A DNA stretch of 41,427 bases from Streptomyces albidochromogenes. Its GTDB lineage: Bacteria > Actinomycetota > Actinomycetes > Streptomycetales > Streptomycetaceae. The DNA is taken from assembly GCF_005981925.1 (NCBI RefSeq), contig NZ_VBVX01000017.1, positions 1-41,427 of the forward strand, in the 5' to 3' direction. Shown in pieces: positions 33,478 through 41,321 of this stretch; position 1 is the stretch's first letter; the number at the start of each line of letters is the position of its first letter. The position numbers were made by a program, and so were the translations under genes. The notes under the pieces were generated by a model that saw nothing but the letters and a program-made list of their open reading frames with translations, was not told the origin of the DNA and did not search any database.

Positions 33478-34083
33478 TTGCGCCTCTACGCCCAGACTCC
33501 CGCACGCCGGAACCGCCAGTTGCTCGTGGACCTGATCGCCGTGACGCTGATCGCCCTCACGGTGTGGGCGGCGTTCTTCGTCCGAGACATGATCATGCTG
33601 CTGGCCGAGCCGGGGCGGAAGGTCGAGAGCTCCGGAGACGGCCTCGCCGAGGAACTCGGCAACGCCGGGGACGCGGCGTCGGACGTACCGCTCATCGGCG
33701 ACGCCCTGAAGAAGCCGCTCCAATCCGCAGCCGACGCCAGTTCCGGCTTCGCGGACGCCGGCGCCTCGCTCCAGGAATCCGTCACCCAGGTCGCCGACGT
33801 GACGACCACGGCTCTCGTCGTCATCCCCGTGCTCCTCATCCTGGCTCTGTGGCTCCCCCCGCGCCTGCTCTGGATTCGCCGCAGCATGATCGTCCGCCGC
33901 CTCGCCGACGCGCCGGGCGGCGCCGACCTGCTCGCCCTGCGCGCCCTCACCGGCCCCCCGGCCGCCCTCGTCGAGCTGCCCGCCCCGCCCGGCGGATTCG
34001 CCGACGCCTGGCGCCGGGGCGACCCAGAGGTCATCACCACCCTCAGCGCGGTCGCCCTCGCCCACACTGGCCTGCGCCCCTGA
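33478..34083 (+). CDS. Two-helix membrane protein of unknown function
   Basis: 201 residues. Transmembrane helix 1 is at about residues 14-36 (QLLVDLIAVTLIALTVWAAFFV). A ~80-residue extracytoplasmic loop, probably helical and Ala/Asp/Ser-rich (DGLAEELGNAGDAASDVPLIGDALKKPLQSAADASSG), follows. Helix 2 is at about 117-138 (TTALVVIPVLLILALWLPPRLL). A basic cytosolic tail runs to the end (WIRRSMIVRRLADAP, PPGGFADAWRRGDPE). The family is widespread in actinobacteria as an uncharacterised membrane protein, in my recollection. Translation starts at TTG 33478, supported by AGGAG eight bases upstream; no ATG or GTG is better placed. Confidence 0.82.
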   Translation: MRLYAQTPARRNRQLLVDLIAVTLIALTVWAAFFVRDMIMLLAEPGRKVESSGDGLAEELGNAGDAASDVPLIGDALKKPLQSAADASSGFADAGASLQESVTQVADVTTTALVVIPVLLILALWLPPRLLWIRRSMIVRRLADAPGGADLLALRALTGPPAALVELPAPPGGFADAWRRGDPEVITTLSAVALAHTGLRP

Positions 34084-34171
34084 CGCGCGCCTCCCACGGC
34101 GAGGGACAACCGCCACACGGATACGGGACCGGGGGACCGGGGTGCGTACGGGGCCGCCGTGCCCCCGGCGG

Positions 34172-34852
34172 TCAGGCCGCCACAAGTTCCTCGGCGACGA
34201 AGCCTTCCACGAACTCACGTGCACGACGGTCGAGATCGGCGTACTGCGCCTCTCGCTCAGCACCCGTGACCGCTTCGCCGACCAGGAGGTTGCCGTCGGC
34301 GTCGACGCGCTGCGGGCGCTCCTCCGCGTTGGTGAGCAGGCCGACGGTGGACTGGGAGAAGCCGCAGTAGTAGGCGATGCCTTCGCTCAGGTTGGTCTCG
34401 AGGACGGTTTGCATCCCCTCCACGACGGGATCGCCGGCAGTGGCGCCGGCCAGTCCCAGCCACAGCATGCGCTTGCCGGCGAGGCGGGGCTTACTGCGGC
34501 CGTAGGCGAACCCGTAGTTCCATACGCGGTCGATCCAGCCCTTGAGGATGGCGGGCACGCTCTGCCAGTACACCGGGAAGACGGCGACCACGACATCGGC
34601 GTCGAGGATGCGCTGCATATGGGCGTGCGCTTCGTCCGAGTACGCCTTCTCCCTGTTGCCCCACTCCGGCTGGTCCGACGTGTTCATCCGCGGGTCGAAC
34701 CCCTCGGCGTGCAGGTCGAGCAGGTCGATGCGGTATCCGGCGGCTTCGAGCCGGCCGGCAGCACGGCGGGCCGTGTGCGCGGTGAGGGAATCGGCGCGGT
34801 GGTGTGCGACGACCACGAGGGCTGTCCTGGCATGGCTGTCGTGCTGCGTCAC
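34172..34852 (-). CDS. NAD(P)H:quinone oxidoreductase-type flavodoxin-fold protein
   Basis: 226 residues. The flavodoxin_2 fold is evident: ALVVVAHHRADSLTAHTA (FMN/FAD phosphate loop), IDLLDLHAEGFDPRM, DADVVVAVFPVYWQSVPAILKGWIDRVWNYGFAYG (the flavin ring and substrate segment, a signature of the MdaB/Kef ancillary/NQO group) and MLWLGLAGAT. The usual role is obligate two-electron reduction of quinones, protecting from redox cycling. The start at GTG 34852 has AGGAGA upstream. It is divergent, with a 104-base gap, from an AraC-family regulator that probably controls it. Confidence 0.92.
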   Translation of the reverse strand: MTQHDSHARTALVVVAHHRADSLTAHTARRAAGRLEAAGYRIDLLDLHAEGFDPRMNTSDQPEWGNREKAYSDEAHAHMQRILDADVVVAVFPVYWQSVPAILKGWIDRVWNYGFAYGRSKPRLAGKRMLWLGLAGATAGDPVVEGMQTVLETNLSEGIAYYCGFSQSTVGLLTNAEERPQRVDADGNLLVGEAVTGAEREAQYADLDRRAREFVEGFVAEELVAA

Positions 34853-34908
34853 GGTGTCTCCTGGCTGGTCTCGGTCGATGCGATAAATCCATTACAGCCA
34901 CCGTGACT

Positions 34909-34919
34909 TGGATGATCCA
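34909..34919. promoter_or_regulatory. Palindrome between quinone reductase and AraC genes
   Basis: TGGAT-g-ATCCA, centred 57 bases from the reductase start and about 43 bases before the regulator start. It sits next to an AT-rich segment (34881-34896) and is a candidate operator. Confidence 0.35.
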
Positions 34920-34956
34920 TGGGAGAAACGCTCTGAAACATAGGAGATCGTCTACG

Positions 34957-35895
34957 ATGCGTTCCGTGGATCCTTTGAGTTCGCTCCTGAGCGGTATCCG
35001 GGCCGAGGGCTCGGTCGTCAGTCACGCCGTACTGACGGCGCCCTGGACCATCCGCTTCGCCGACGACGCACCGCTCATCATGATCAGCGTGCTGCGCGGC
35101 GGGGGCACCCTGCTGTTGCCCGACGGCACCGAGCGGGCGGTCGGCGCGGGCGACACGGCCATCGTGCGCGGCCCCGCGCCGTTCCACCTCGCGGACCATC
35201 CCACCACTGTCCACAAGTCCCATGCGGCGTACGAGATCGCCTGCTTCACCACGGACGCCGAGTGCACCGCCCAGGAACTCGGCGGTATCCACTGGGGCAC
35301 CGACTCGCAGGAGGCGACCGCGCTGATCGTGGGCGCCTACCGCGCCTCGGGCCACCGCCACGAGCGGCTCCTGCGTGCTCTGCCGCCCGTCCTGGTGGTC
35401 AAGGAGGACGCCGAGGTCTGTGCCTGGCTGGAGACGGCCGCCGCCGACGCCGCCCGTCTCTCGGCCGGTTCGCAGGCGCTGATGGACCGGCTCCTCGACT
35501 GGGCCCTGGTGTGCACGTTGCGCAGCTGGTTCGACCGGGCCGGCGCCGACGCGCCCAGCTGGTACCGGGGCCTCGCCGACCCGGTCCTCGCCCCCGCCCT
35601 ACAGGCTTTCCACGACCGGCCCGCCGAGGCATGGACGGTGGCGTCGCTGGCCACGCGGGCCGGCGTCTCCCGGGCGCTGTTCGCCAAGCGCTTCACCCAG
35701 CTGATGGGCCGTCCGCCCCTCGCCTACCTCACGGAATGCCGAATGGACGAGGCCGAGGCGCTTCTGACCGACAGCGACCTCAGCATCGCCCAGATCGGAA
35801 GATCCGTCGGCTATGCGGACGCTTTCGGCTTCAGTGCGGCGTTCAAACGGCACAAGGGCCTGAGCCCCAGCACGTTCCGCACCGCGGCGGCTTGA
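34957..35895 (+). CDS. AraC-family regulator (Cupin_6 type), divergent from the quinone reductase
   Basis: 312 residues. The N-terminal Cupin_6 domain begins VDPLSSLLSGIRAEGSV and includes LIMISVLRGGGTLLLPDGTERAVGAGDTAIVRGPAPFHLADH. The C-terminal double HTH is complete: WTVASLATRAGVSRALFAKRFTQLMGRPPLAYLTECRMDEAEALLTDSDLSIAQIGRSVGYADAFGFSAAFKRHKGLSPSTFR. ATG 34957 follows GGAG by ten bases; GTG 34966 is an alternative and could be leaderless after TACGAT. The intergenic stretch holds the palindrome TGGATgATCCA at 34909-34919. The layout implies effector-dependent control of the flavoprotein gene. Confidence 0.93.
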   Translation: MRSVDPLSSLLSGIRAEGSVVSHAVLTAPWTIRFADDAPLIMISVLRGGGTLLLPDGTERAVGAGDTAIVRGPAPFHLADHPTTVHKSHAAYEIACFTTDAECTAQELGGIHWGTDSQEATALIVGAYRASGHRHERLLRALPPVLVVKEDAEVCAWLETAAADAARLSAGSQALMDRLLDWALVCTLRSWFDRAGADAPSWYRGLADPVLAPALQAFHDRPAEAWTVASLATRAGVSRALFAKRFTQLMGRPPLAYLTECRMDEAEALLTDSDLSIAQIGRSVGYADAFGFSAAFKRHKGLSPSTFRTAAA

Positions 35896-36241
35896 GTTCC
35901 GGTCCGGCGACCGTGGGGGTGTTCATCTCACGGGTGTCGCTCTGCGTACGGTGTGCCCGGCCACACACCGCCCGGCCCGCTCTGTGCCTGAGGCCGTAGT
36001 ACGCCCGTTACGCTGAAGCCCCCCGCCCGCCTGGCCTTTGCGAGCCCATGTGGGAACGGTTGTGCACCGTTGGACGTGACGGGTTCGGCCAGGCAGCTCA
36101 GGAGGGGCGGCACCGGACGGCAGCCGCAACCTGCAAGGGCCCCGGCACATCCCCGCACATGGCTGCCGCAGACAGTGCCCGCCCCAGAATCGGTACGAGA
36201 TTCCTGGGCATCCCGGGCTTCGGCGGCGCCGCGCACGGGTA
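35896..36241. other. Gap between convergent genes
   Basis: About 345 bases without a gene that I can support. One small dyad (AACGGT-n5-ACCGTT at 36055-36071) lies in it, though no promoter faces it. Confidence 0.4.
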
Positions 36242-36652
36242 TCACGAGCCGTCAATCAGTTTCTTGACCTCAGGAGGAAGCTCTTCGCCGCGTTTGATGG
36301 AGACGAGGAGGACATCGCTGGGCGCGTCGTCCACGGTGATGGCGATGCTGGGGTCCAGCCCTTTGACCGCATAGGCGGTCGTCGAGGCAGGAGTTGTCCT
36401 GCCATCGTCATTGTCGTTCGGGGTGTCGTCGCACGGGGGCAGGGTAGCGGTTCCGATCTTTGCCCCCACCGTGAAATTGACGTTGGCCACGTCCGAGTAC
36501 GTACGGTTCTCGTACTCGACCAGGAACGCACAGGACGACGCGGACTCGCCGTCACTGCCCGTCGTGGTGCACGCAGAGCACGCCACAACGGCAGTCGCTG
36601 CCAGCAGCGCCCACGCGGCTCCGCTCCGGCCGGCCGGATGTACTGCCTGCAT
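36242..36652 (-). CDS. Lipoprotein of the DUF6281 type
   Basis: 136 residues. A type II signal peptide ends in the lipobox-like AVVACSAC, so the mature protein is probably lipid-anchored. The rest matches a short streptomycete lipoprotein family I recall as DUF6281: CAFLVEYENRTYSDVANVNFTVGAKIGTATLPPCDD, an acidic linker, TTAYAVKGLDPSIAITVDDAPSDVLLVSIKRGEELPPEVKKLIDG. Two further cysteines may form a disulfide. Function is unknown. ATG 36652 is preceded by AAGGAGG at ideal spacing. It follows a broken FG-GAP gene on the same strand. Confidence 0.85.
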   Translation of the reverse strand: MQAVHPAGRSGAAWALLAATAVVACSACTTTGSDGESASSCAFLVEYENRTYSDVANVNFTVGAKIGTATLPPCDDTPNDNDDGRTTPASTTAYAVKGLDPSIAITVDDAPSDVLLVSIKRGEELPPEVKKLIDGS

Positions 36653-36687
36653 TGGTGCGCCTCCTTCGGGAGCGTCCCTCTAGGAAG

Positions 36688-36962
36688 TTATTCAAAGATG
36701 CTGTCGATGGGCGCCGGGCCGTACTCCGTGGCGCCCGCGGTGGTGATGCCGCTGGGTGAGCCAGGCACCGCAGAATGCCGACGGCGCTCACATAGAGGTC
36801 GGCCGTTCCGTCACCGTCCTTGTCGCGCAGTCGTACCAGGCCACCGAACTGGTCGTCGGCCCTCAGGGCCAGGGCATAACACGGGAGTTGCGGGGGAACC
36901 ACTGATCCTCGACCCGCGCCGGAAGAGAGGAGCGCCTGCTTGACGTCCGGGGCGATGTCCAT
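36688..36962 (-). pseudogene. Truncated, frameshifted FG-GAP repeat protein
   Basis: The minus strand reads DDQFGGLVRLRDKDGDGTADLYVSAVG, a typical FG-GAP/integrin-like Ca-binding repeat (DxDGDGxxD). The frame then shifts near 36775, and the next frame gives GSPSGITTAGATEYGPAPIDSIFE and a TAA at 36690-36688, the usual C-terminus of these secreted proteins. Only the last repeat is left; no signal peptide or start is present. An apparent ATG at 36962 is probably fortuitous. Confidence 0.65.
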
Positions 36963-37056
36963 GTCGGCTCATCGCACCAGGTTGAAGCAGCCTGTGGGCC
37001 GCCGGCTCCTGGTGCCCCTGTCGGACACCGGGAGCGGCGGGACGCGTCGGCGGCGA

Positions 37057-37440
37057 TCAGGCTGCTGGGGGCAGTCGGTCGAAGAAGCCGAACACCGCGC
37101 GGATCCGGCCCTCACCGTCGAGCGTGATCACATCGGACCCGGCGATCGGCGCCGACCCGTCGGCCTGGTTCACCAGCTCCCAGGAGAAGCGCGCGGTGTC
37201 GTGGTGTCCGTCGACGCTCCCTGCCAGCCGGAAGACGAACCCCGGGAACTGCTCGTGCGTCCCTGTGATCACCGCCGCGATCGCGTCGTGGCCGGCGGCG
37301 TCGGAGACTGGGTCGGTGTAGGTGCCGTCCGGCGTCCAGACCGCGGCGACGGCCTTGGCGCGAGCCTCGGCGCCGTCGGTGTTCCAGGCCTCCAGGTAGC
37401 GGGTGACGGTGTCGGCGTAACGGTCGGTGTGCGTGTCCAT
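37057..37440 (-). CDS. SnoaL/NTF2-like protein
   Basis: 127 residues with the cone-shaped NTF2-like fold: DRYADTVTRYLEAWNTDGAEARAKAVAAVWTPDGTYTDP, then AGHDAIAAVITGTHEQFPGFVFRLAG, and a series of strands ARFSWELVNQADG, AGSDVITLDGEGRIRAVFGFFD. Such proteins are ketosteroid-isomerase-like enzymes, SnoaL cyclases or binding proteins; no catalytic residues can be assigned with confidence. ATG 37440 is favoured because the fold begins at residue 4 and GGGGG lies upstream; the frame continues open upstream without family likeness. Confidence 0.9.
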   Translation of the reverse strand: MDTHTDRYADTVTRYLEAWNTDGAEARAKAVAAVWTPDGTYTDPVSDAAGHDAIAAVITGTHEQFPGFVFRLAGSVDGHHDTARFSWELVNQADGSAPIAGSDVITLDGEGRIRAVFGFFDRLPPAA

Positions 37441-38031
37441 GGTGATGTGCCCCCAGAAGGTCGTGTCTGCCGGTCGGAACCGGTTCCCGGTCGCGGTGAA
37501 CCGGTATGCATACCTTGCCCGCAGCCACCGGCCCCGGTCGATTGCCTTTCGGGTCGTGCGGCTCCCGCCCTCCCGGGTGGGCGATCCGGGCGTCGGCGCT
37601 ACGCGGTGTGAACGGTGGCCTGCTCCCCTGGGAAAGATGGAACCGTGCGGGATCCGACCGTAGTCCATCCAGTGTCCCCCTGCTTGCTACGCTGCTGCGC
37701 CCTCATCGGTGAGCAGCGCGCCTGCCCGGTTTGTGGTGCTGCGCAGGAATCCGTCCGCGGGGAAGCGTTCCCTCGCGGACTTCCCGAAGACGCTGCCGGC
37801 GAATCACCCCTACCGAACACGGTGCGCTCTCCCCGGCCGCCCCACGGCACGCAAAGCACAGAAACCCTGCACGCCATCAACATCACCGCATGCTCCTCGG
37901 GCCTACTGTCTCCGCTGGAGACAGCGCCACAGCGTGAGTTGGGGAGGCCGGTCGCCGCGCCTGAGCAGGGTGACCGACGGCTACTCATGGTGTGAGTGCC
38001 CATGGGCACCATTCATCAGGGGAGACATCGC
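37441..38031. other. Divergent intergenic region with one strong dyad
   Basis: About 590 bases without a supported gene. A perfect inverted repeat CTGTCTCC-gct-GGAGACAG lies at 37906-37924, about 110 bases upstream of the small secreted protein. The other open frames (for example a CPVCGAAQ-containing one) lack starts and family likeness. Confidence 0.45.
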
Positions 38032-38448
38032 ATGGCTGGAAAGATCAGCAAGTTCGCCGCCGCGGCCGCCGCGGCGACGGCGCTCGTGACGCTCACGGGG
38101 AGCCCGGCGAGCGCGGCCGACACGGCGTACAACACGCGGAGTGTGTGGCTGAACGGCGAACCGAGTGGGGCAAACGTGAACGCGTGCACCACCAGGAGCA
38201 TGTATCTGGCCAGCGGCACCTACACATGGACCCAGATCTTCGGGAGCAACCGCACGCCGACCCGCGACATCTACCTGGCCACGGGCACCTACACGTGGAG
38301 GGACTGCATCGTCCCCCACAACGGCTACTACGAGCAGACGTCCAGCCTGTCCAAGCCCGGTTCGGCGACGGCGTACCTCATCAGCCCGGGCTTCGGCCAG
38401 CCGTCGGGCACTTACACCTTCGGCTCGCTGCTCGACCCGCACTTCTGA
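38032..38448 (+). CDS. Small secreted repeat protein
   Basis: 138 residues. A clear Sec signal peptide (MAGKISKFAAAAAAATALVTLTGSPASA-A) leaves a ~108-residue mature protein with Cys in CTTR and RDCIV that could form one disulfide. Two internal copies of MYLASGTYTW / IYLATGTYTW, plus a third weaker GQPSGTYTFGS, indicate a repeating beta-hairpin unit. No enzyme motif is present. In streptomycetes such small exported proteins are often uncharacterised wall or spore proteins. ATG 38032 is preceded by GGGGAG at good spacing, and a strong stem-loop terminator follows 26 bases after the stop. Confidence 0.85.
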   Translation: MAGKISKFAAAAAAATALVTLTGSPASAADTAYNTRSVWLNGEPSGANVNACTTRSMYLASGTYTWTQIFGSNRTPTRDIYLATGTYTWRDCIVPHNGYYEQTSSLSKPGSATAYLISPGFGQPSGTYTFGSLLDPHF

Positions 38449-38473
38449 TCGACCGCCGGGGCACCGCCCCGAT

Positions 38474-38513
38474 CCGCTGAGGCGCGCCGGCCAAGGCCGG
38501 TCCGCCTCAGCGG
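38474..38513 (+). terminator. Strong composite hairpin terminator
   Basis: Outer perfect 11-bp stem (ccgctgaggcg / cgcctcagcgg) enclosing an inner ccggcc-aa-ggccgg stem, just after the small secreted protein. Confidence 0.85.
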
Positions 38514-39092
38514 CAGCGGCGCGCGGGCCGCAGCAGCGGGCGACCACCGACAGCCTGAGGGCTGCGATTCACATGGCCGGCCGCGCTTCTGACGCGGGGC
38601 GGGTGTCTGGGCGGGAGCCTCGGCGCCCAGTCGTCCAGTGCGCACTTGAATGCGGCGACGAGCATGTCGAGAGCGGGCCGGGCACGCAGGTCGTCCGGCG
38701 CGGCGAGGTCGAACCGGCGGTACAGAATGGCAAGCGCCGTTTGGCTCGTGCTGCGGCAGAAGTGCAGCCCGTGCGCGTCCATGGGCGGATTCCGGGCGGC
38801 CTGCTCACCGGCGCACTCGCCATCGGTGCCGTCGCAGCGGGCCTGCTCGGCGGACTGACAACCGTGCACGCCATGCACTGGGTGGGAGGTGCCGTCCTCG
38901 CGACGGCGTTTCTGCCCGTCTTCCTGTCTCCGGGCACGCTCGAAATCGTCAACAGCAACTCCATGACGTGCTCCGCGCGACGCCTCGACGGCCGGGATTC
39001 GGTCGTTCTCATCCCGCTGGGAGTCTTCGCGCGGGCGAAGGCCTCGCCCGCAGACTCCTTCAGCACCTGGCCAACGGAAGCCGGTTCGGGTA
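38514..39092. other. Degenerate region with coding-like fragments
   Basis: No intact gene is supported. A minus-strand fragment (LYRRFDLAAPDDLRARPALDMLVAAF) and a plus-strand hydrophobic stretch (GGLLTGALAIGAVAAGLLGGL) each look gene-like, but they overlap in opposite directions and neither has a credible start. Confidence 0.4.
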
Positions 39093-39368
39093 GTGGGAAA
39101 TCCTTTGGACCACCGGCCCGGCTGGGAGACAGCCCCCGGGCTGGTCCCTGTGTACGGCCAGTACGAAGGCGACGGCAAGCAGCAGTGAGCTGCCCTGAAG
39201 CCGTTCGACGACGGCACCGAACCCGACGCATTCCGCGACACCGCTGCTGACGACATCATGACCCTGTGTCTGCGCTACCTGGCGGTGTACGAGATGACGC
39301 ACGTCGTCAGCCGCCATGACCGGCTCCTCGAACTGGTCCGCTCCCACGATCCGCTGCTGCCCGCATGA
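39093..39368 (+). pseudogene. Broken unknown gene with an in-frame stop
   Basis: One plus-strand frame reads VVGNPLDHRPGWETAPGLVPVYGQYEGDGKQQ, hits a TGA at 39186, and continues as AALKPFDDGTEPDAFRDTAADDIMTLC through LRYLAVYEMTHVVSRHDRLLELVRSHDPLLPA to a TGA at 39366-39368. The continuous protein-like composition on both sides suggests a point-mutated gene. A start at ATG 39258 could still make a 36-residue peptide. No family is recognised. Confidence 0.4.
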
Positions 39369-39520
39369 GCTACGGGGACATATCGCGATGTCTCCCGGTG
39401 ACGGCTCTGAAGTACGGGACACCAGTACTCCACATGCAGTGGCGCATCGCCGAGGAGTACCGCCTGGGCATGCGGATCGAAGGGCTGCTCATGCTCATGA
39501 ACGACTCGGAGGACGGCTGA
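39365..39520 (+). CDS. Possible 51-residue protein
   Basis: ATG 39365 overlaps the stop of the preceding fragment (ATGA). The frame runs MSYGDISRCLPVTALKYGTP, then VLHMQWRIAEEYRLGMRIEGLLMLMNDSEDG. The C-terminal half is amphipathic and helical. Codon third positions are less GC-rich at the start, and no family is recognised, so it may be a remnant rather than a working gene. Confidence 0.35.
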   Translation: MSYGDISRCLPVTALKYGTPVLHMQWRIAEEYRLGMRIEGLLMLMNDSEDG

Positions 39521-39644
39521 GGGCCGAGCGTCACGTCGCGTGTCCGGCGTCAGCGATCCGAAGGCTCCCGGCACTTGCACGTGCGTGCGAAGAAACGACA
39601 CGGCGGGGTCGCTACCCCGAGCAGGAAAGGGGCATTCACCTTCT

Positions 39645-39664
39645 TTCGTGTGATGACAAACGAA
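39645..39664. promoter_or_regulatory. Dyad upstream of the encapsulin gene
   Basis: Imperfect inverted repeat TTCGTnTG-n4-CAnACGAA, 52 bases before the encapsulin ATG, next to an AT-richer stretch containing gtaacta (possible -10). The core TGTGAT resembles half of a CRP-type site, but symmetry follows the outer TTCGT/ACGAA arms. Confidence 0.4.
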
Positions 39665-39715
39665 GTGGTGCGGAGGGAGTGTAACTAGGACCCGCAGGTG
39701 AGCAGAGGATCACAC

Positions 39716-41128
39716 ATGACCGTTGAAGCCGACCGCGATGCCGTACCGGCACAGGCGTCCAAGCAGCAGAGCCTCGCGACGGCTGCCGCGCGGAACCTGG
39801 CGACGACCGCCAAGTCCGTACCGCAGATCCAGGAGACCTCCTCGCGGTGGCTGCTGCGGATGCTCCCTTGGGTGGACGTGCAGGCCGGCACCTACCGGGT
39901 GAACCGGCGGCTGAGTCATGCCGTGGGGGACGGACGGGTGACGTTCGTGCAGACCGGCGGGCGAGTCTCGGTCGTCCCGGCCGAGCTGGGCGAACTGCCG
40001 GCGCTCAGGAACTACGACGACGACGCGGTGCTCGGTGAACTGGCGGGCCGCTGCGAGCAGATCGACTGTGCGCCCGGCACCGTGCTGGCCCGGGCCGGCG
40101 AACCCCAGGACCGGATCTTCCTGCTGGCCCACGGGCGCGTGGACAAGGTGGGCAGCGGACCGTACGGCACAGACGCCGTACTGGGTTTCCTGGCCGACGG
40201 CGCCTACTTCGGTGACCGTTGCCTGACCGAATCGGACGCTGCCTGGGAGTGCACGTTCCGCGCCACCACCGCCAGCACGGTACTGGTGCTGCCCAGGAGT
40301 GACGTCGACGACCTCGCCGCCCGCAGCCAGTCGCTCAGCGGCCACCTGCGCGCGGTCGCGGCACTCCCACGCCGGCGCACCAACCGGCACGGCGAGGCGG
40401 CCATCGACCTCGCGGCCGGACACGTGGGCGAACCGGTCGTTCCGCACACATTCGTCGACTACGAGCCGGAGCCGCGAGAGTACGAGCTCTCCATCGCGCA
40501 GACCGTCCTGAAGGTCCACAGCCGCGTTGCCGATCTCTACAACGATCCGATGAACCAGACCGAGCAGCAGCTCCGCCTCACCCTCGAGGTGCTGCGCGAG
40601 CGCCAGGAGTACGAACTCGTCAATAACCGGGAGTTCGGCCTGCTCAGCAATTGCGACTACGCGCAGCGCATCCAACCCCACGACGGGGTGCCCAGCCCCG
40701 ACGACATGGACGAACTGCTCTCCATGCGACGCGGCAACAAGTTCTTCCTCGCCCACCCCCGGGCCATCGCCGCGTTCGGCCGCGAGTGCAGCAAGCGCGG
40801 TCTGCTCCTGGAGCCGGTCGACGTGGGGGGCCACCGCATCCCGTCCTGGCGTGGTGTGCCGATCTACCCGTGCGGAAAGATCCCTGTCAGCGAAGCCCGC
40901 ACGACCTCGATTCTGTGCATGCGCACGGGCGAGGACGACCAGGGCGTGATCGGGCTGCGGCAGTCGGGCGTCCCGGACGAGATCGAGCCGAGCCTGTCGG
41001 TGCGGTTCATGGGCATCGACGAGCAGGCGATCATCCGCTACCTGGTCACGGCGTACTACTCGGCCGCCATCCTGGTGCCCGACGCGCTGGGTGTCCTGGA
41101 GAACGTCGAAGTCGGCCGCTGGCGCTGA
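39716..41128 (+). CDS. eshA: Family 2B encapsulin shell protein with inserted cyclic-nucleotide-binding domain (EshA)
   Basis: 470 residues, matching EshA of Streptomyces (about 471). It is the shell protein of a Family 2B encapsulin, an HK97-fold nanocompartment. The N-terminal arm is residues 1-60 ([37 protein letters not shown]). A Crp/Fnr-like domain occupies about 95-215 ([55 protein letters not shown]). The shell continues from about 245 ([61 protein letters not shown]) to the C-terminal strands [20 protein letters not shown] and [22 protein letters not shown] 39716 follows AGAGGA. Known family roles are encapsulating a 2-methylisoborneol synthase and effects on sporulation and antibiotic production. 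The downstream gene fits a cargo. Confidence 0.95.
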   Translation: MTVEADRDAVPAQASKQQSLATAAARNLATTAKSVPQIQETSSRWLLRMLPWVDVQAGTYRVNRRLSHAVGDGRVTFVQTGGRVSVVPAELGELPALRNYDDDAVLGELAGRCEQIDCAPGTVLARAGEPQDRIFLLAHGRVDKVGSGPYGTDAVLGFLADGAYFGDRCLTESDAAWECTFRATTASTVLVLPRSDVDDLAARSQSLSGHLRAVAALPRRRTNRHGEAAIDLAAGHVGEPVVPHTFVDYEPEPREYELSIAQTVLKVHSRVADLYNDPMNQTEQQLRLTLEVLRERQEYELVNNREFGLLSNCDYAQRIQPHDGVPSPDDMDELLSMRRGNKFFLAHPRAIAAFGRECSKRGLLLEPVDVGGHRIPSWRGVPIYPCGKIPVSEARTTSILCMRTGEDDQGVIGLRQSGVPDEIEPSLSVRFMGIDEQAIIRYLVTAYYSAAILVPDALGVLENVEVGRWR

Positions 41129-41176
41129 CGGAAGCCGGCAGGCCCGCCGGCCCCGCCGCCGACGCCGCCGGTACGT

Positions 41177-41222
41177 GCACCGGCAACCGGTTCGTGCCCG
41201 CACCGGCAACCGGGTCGTGCCC
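41177..41222 (+). repeat. 23-bp direct repeat pair between encapsulin and next gene
   Basis: Two adjacent 23-base units (41177-41199 and 41200-41222), each GCACCGGCAACCGG-k-TCGTGCCC, differing at one base. They lie 49 bases after the encapsulin stop and about 100 bases before the next start. Confidence 0.8.
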
Positions 41223-41321
41223 ACGCCCGCTTACGACGCTCCCGCGGTCACCTCCCGCAAGCCGCATCCGCCCGATCACCCGCAGGTGCTTTCGCCCACC
41301 GATCCGAAAGGCACTTCACGC

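Noticed and set aside
38740..38960. Plus-strand integral membrane protein (GGLLTGALAIGAVAAGLLGGL)
   Set aside because: No credible start, no family, and overlap with an equally plausible antisense fragment.
39186..39188. TGA as selenocysteine codon
   Set aside because: The flanking protein has no Cys/Sec enzyme motif and no SECIS-like hairpin was seen immediately downstream. Mutation of a decaying gene is simpler.
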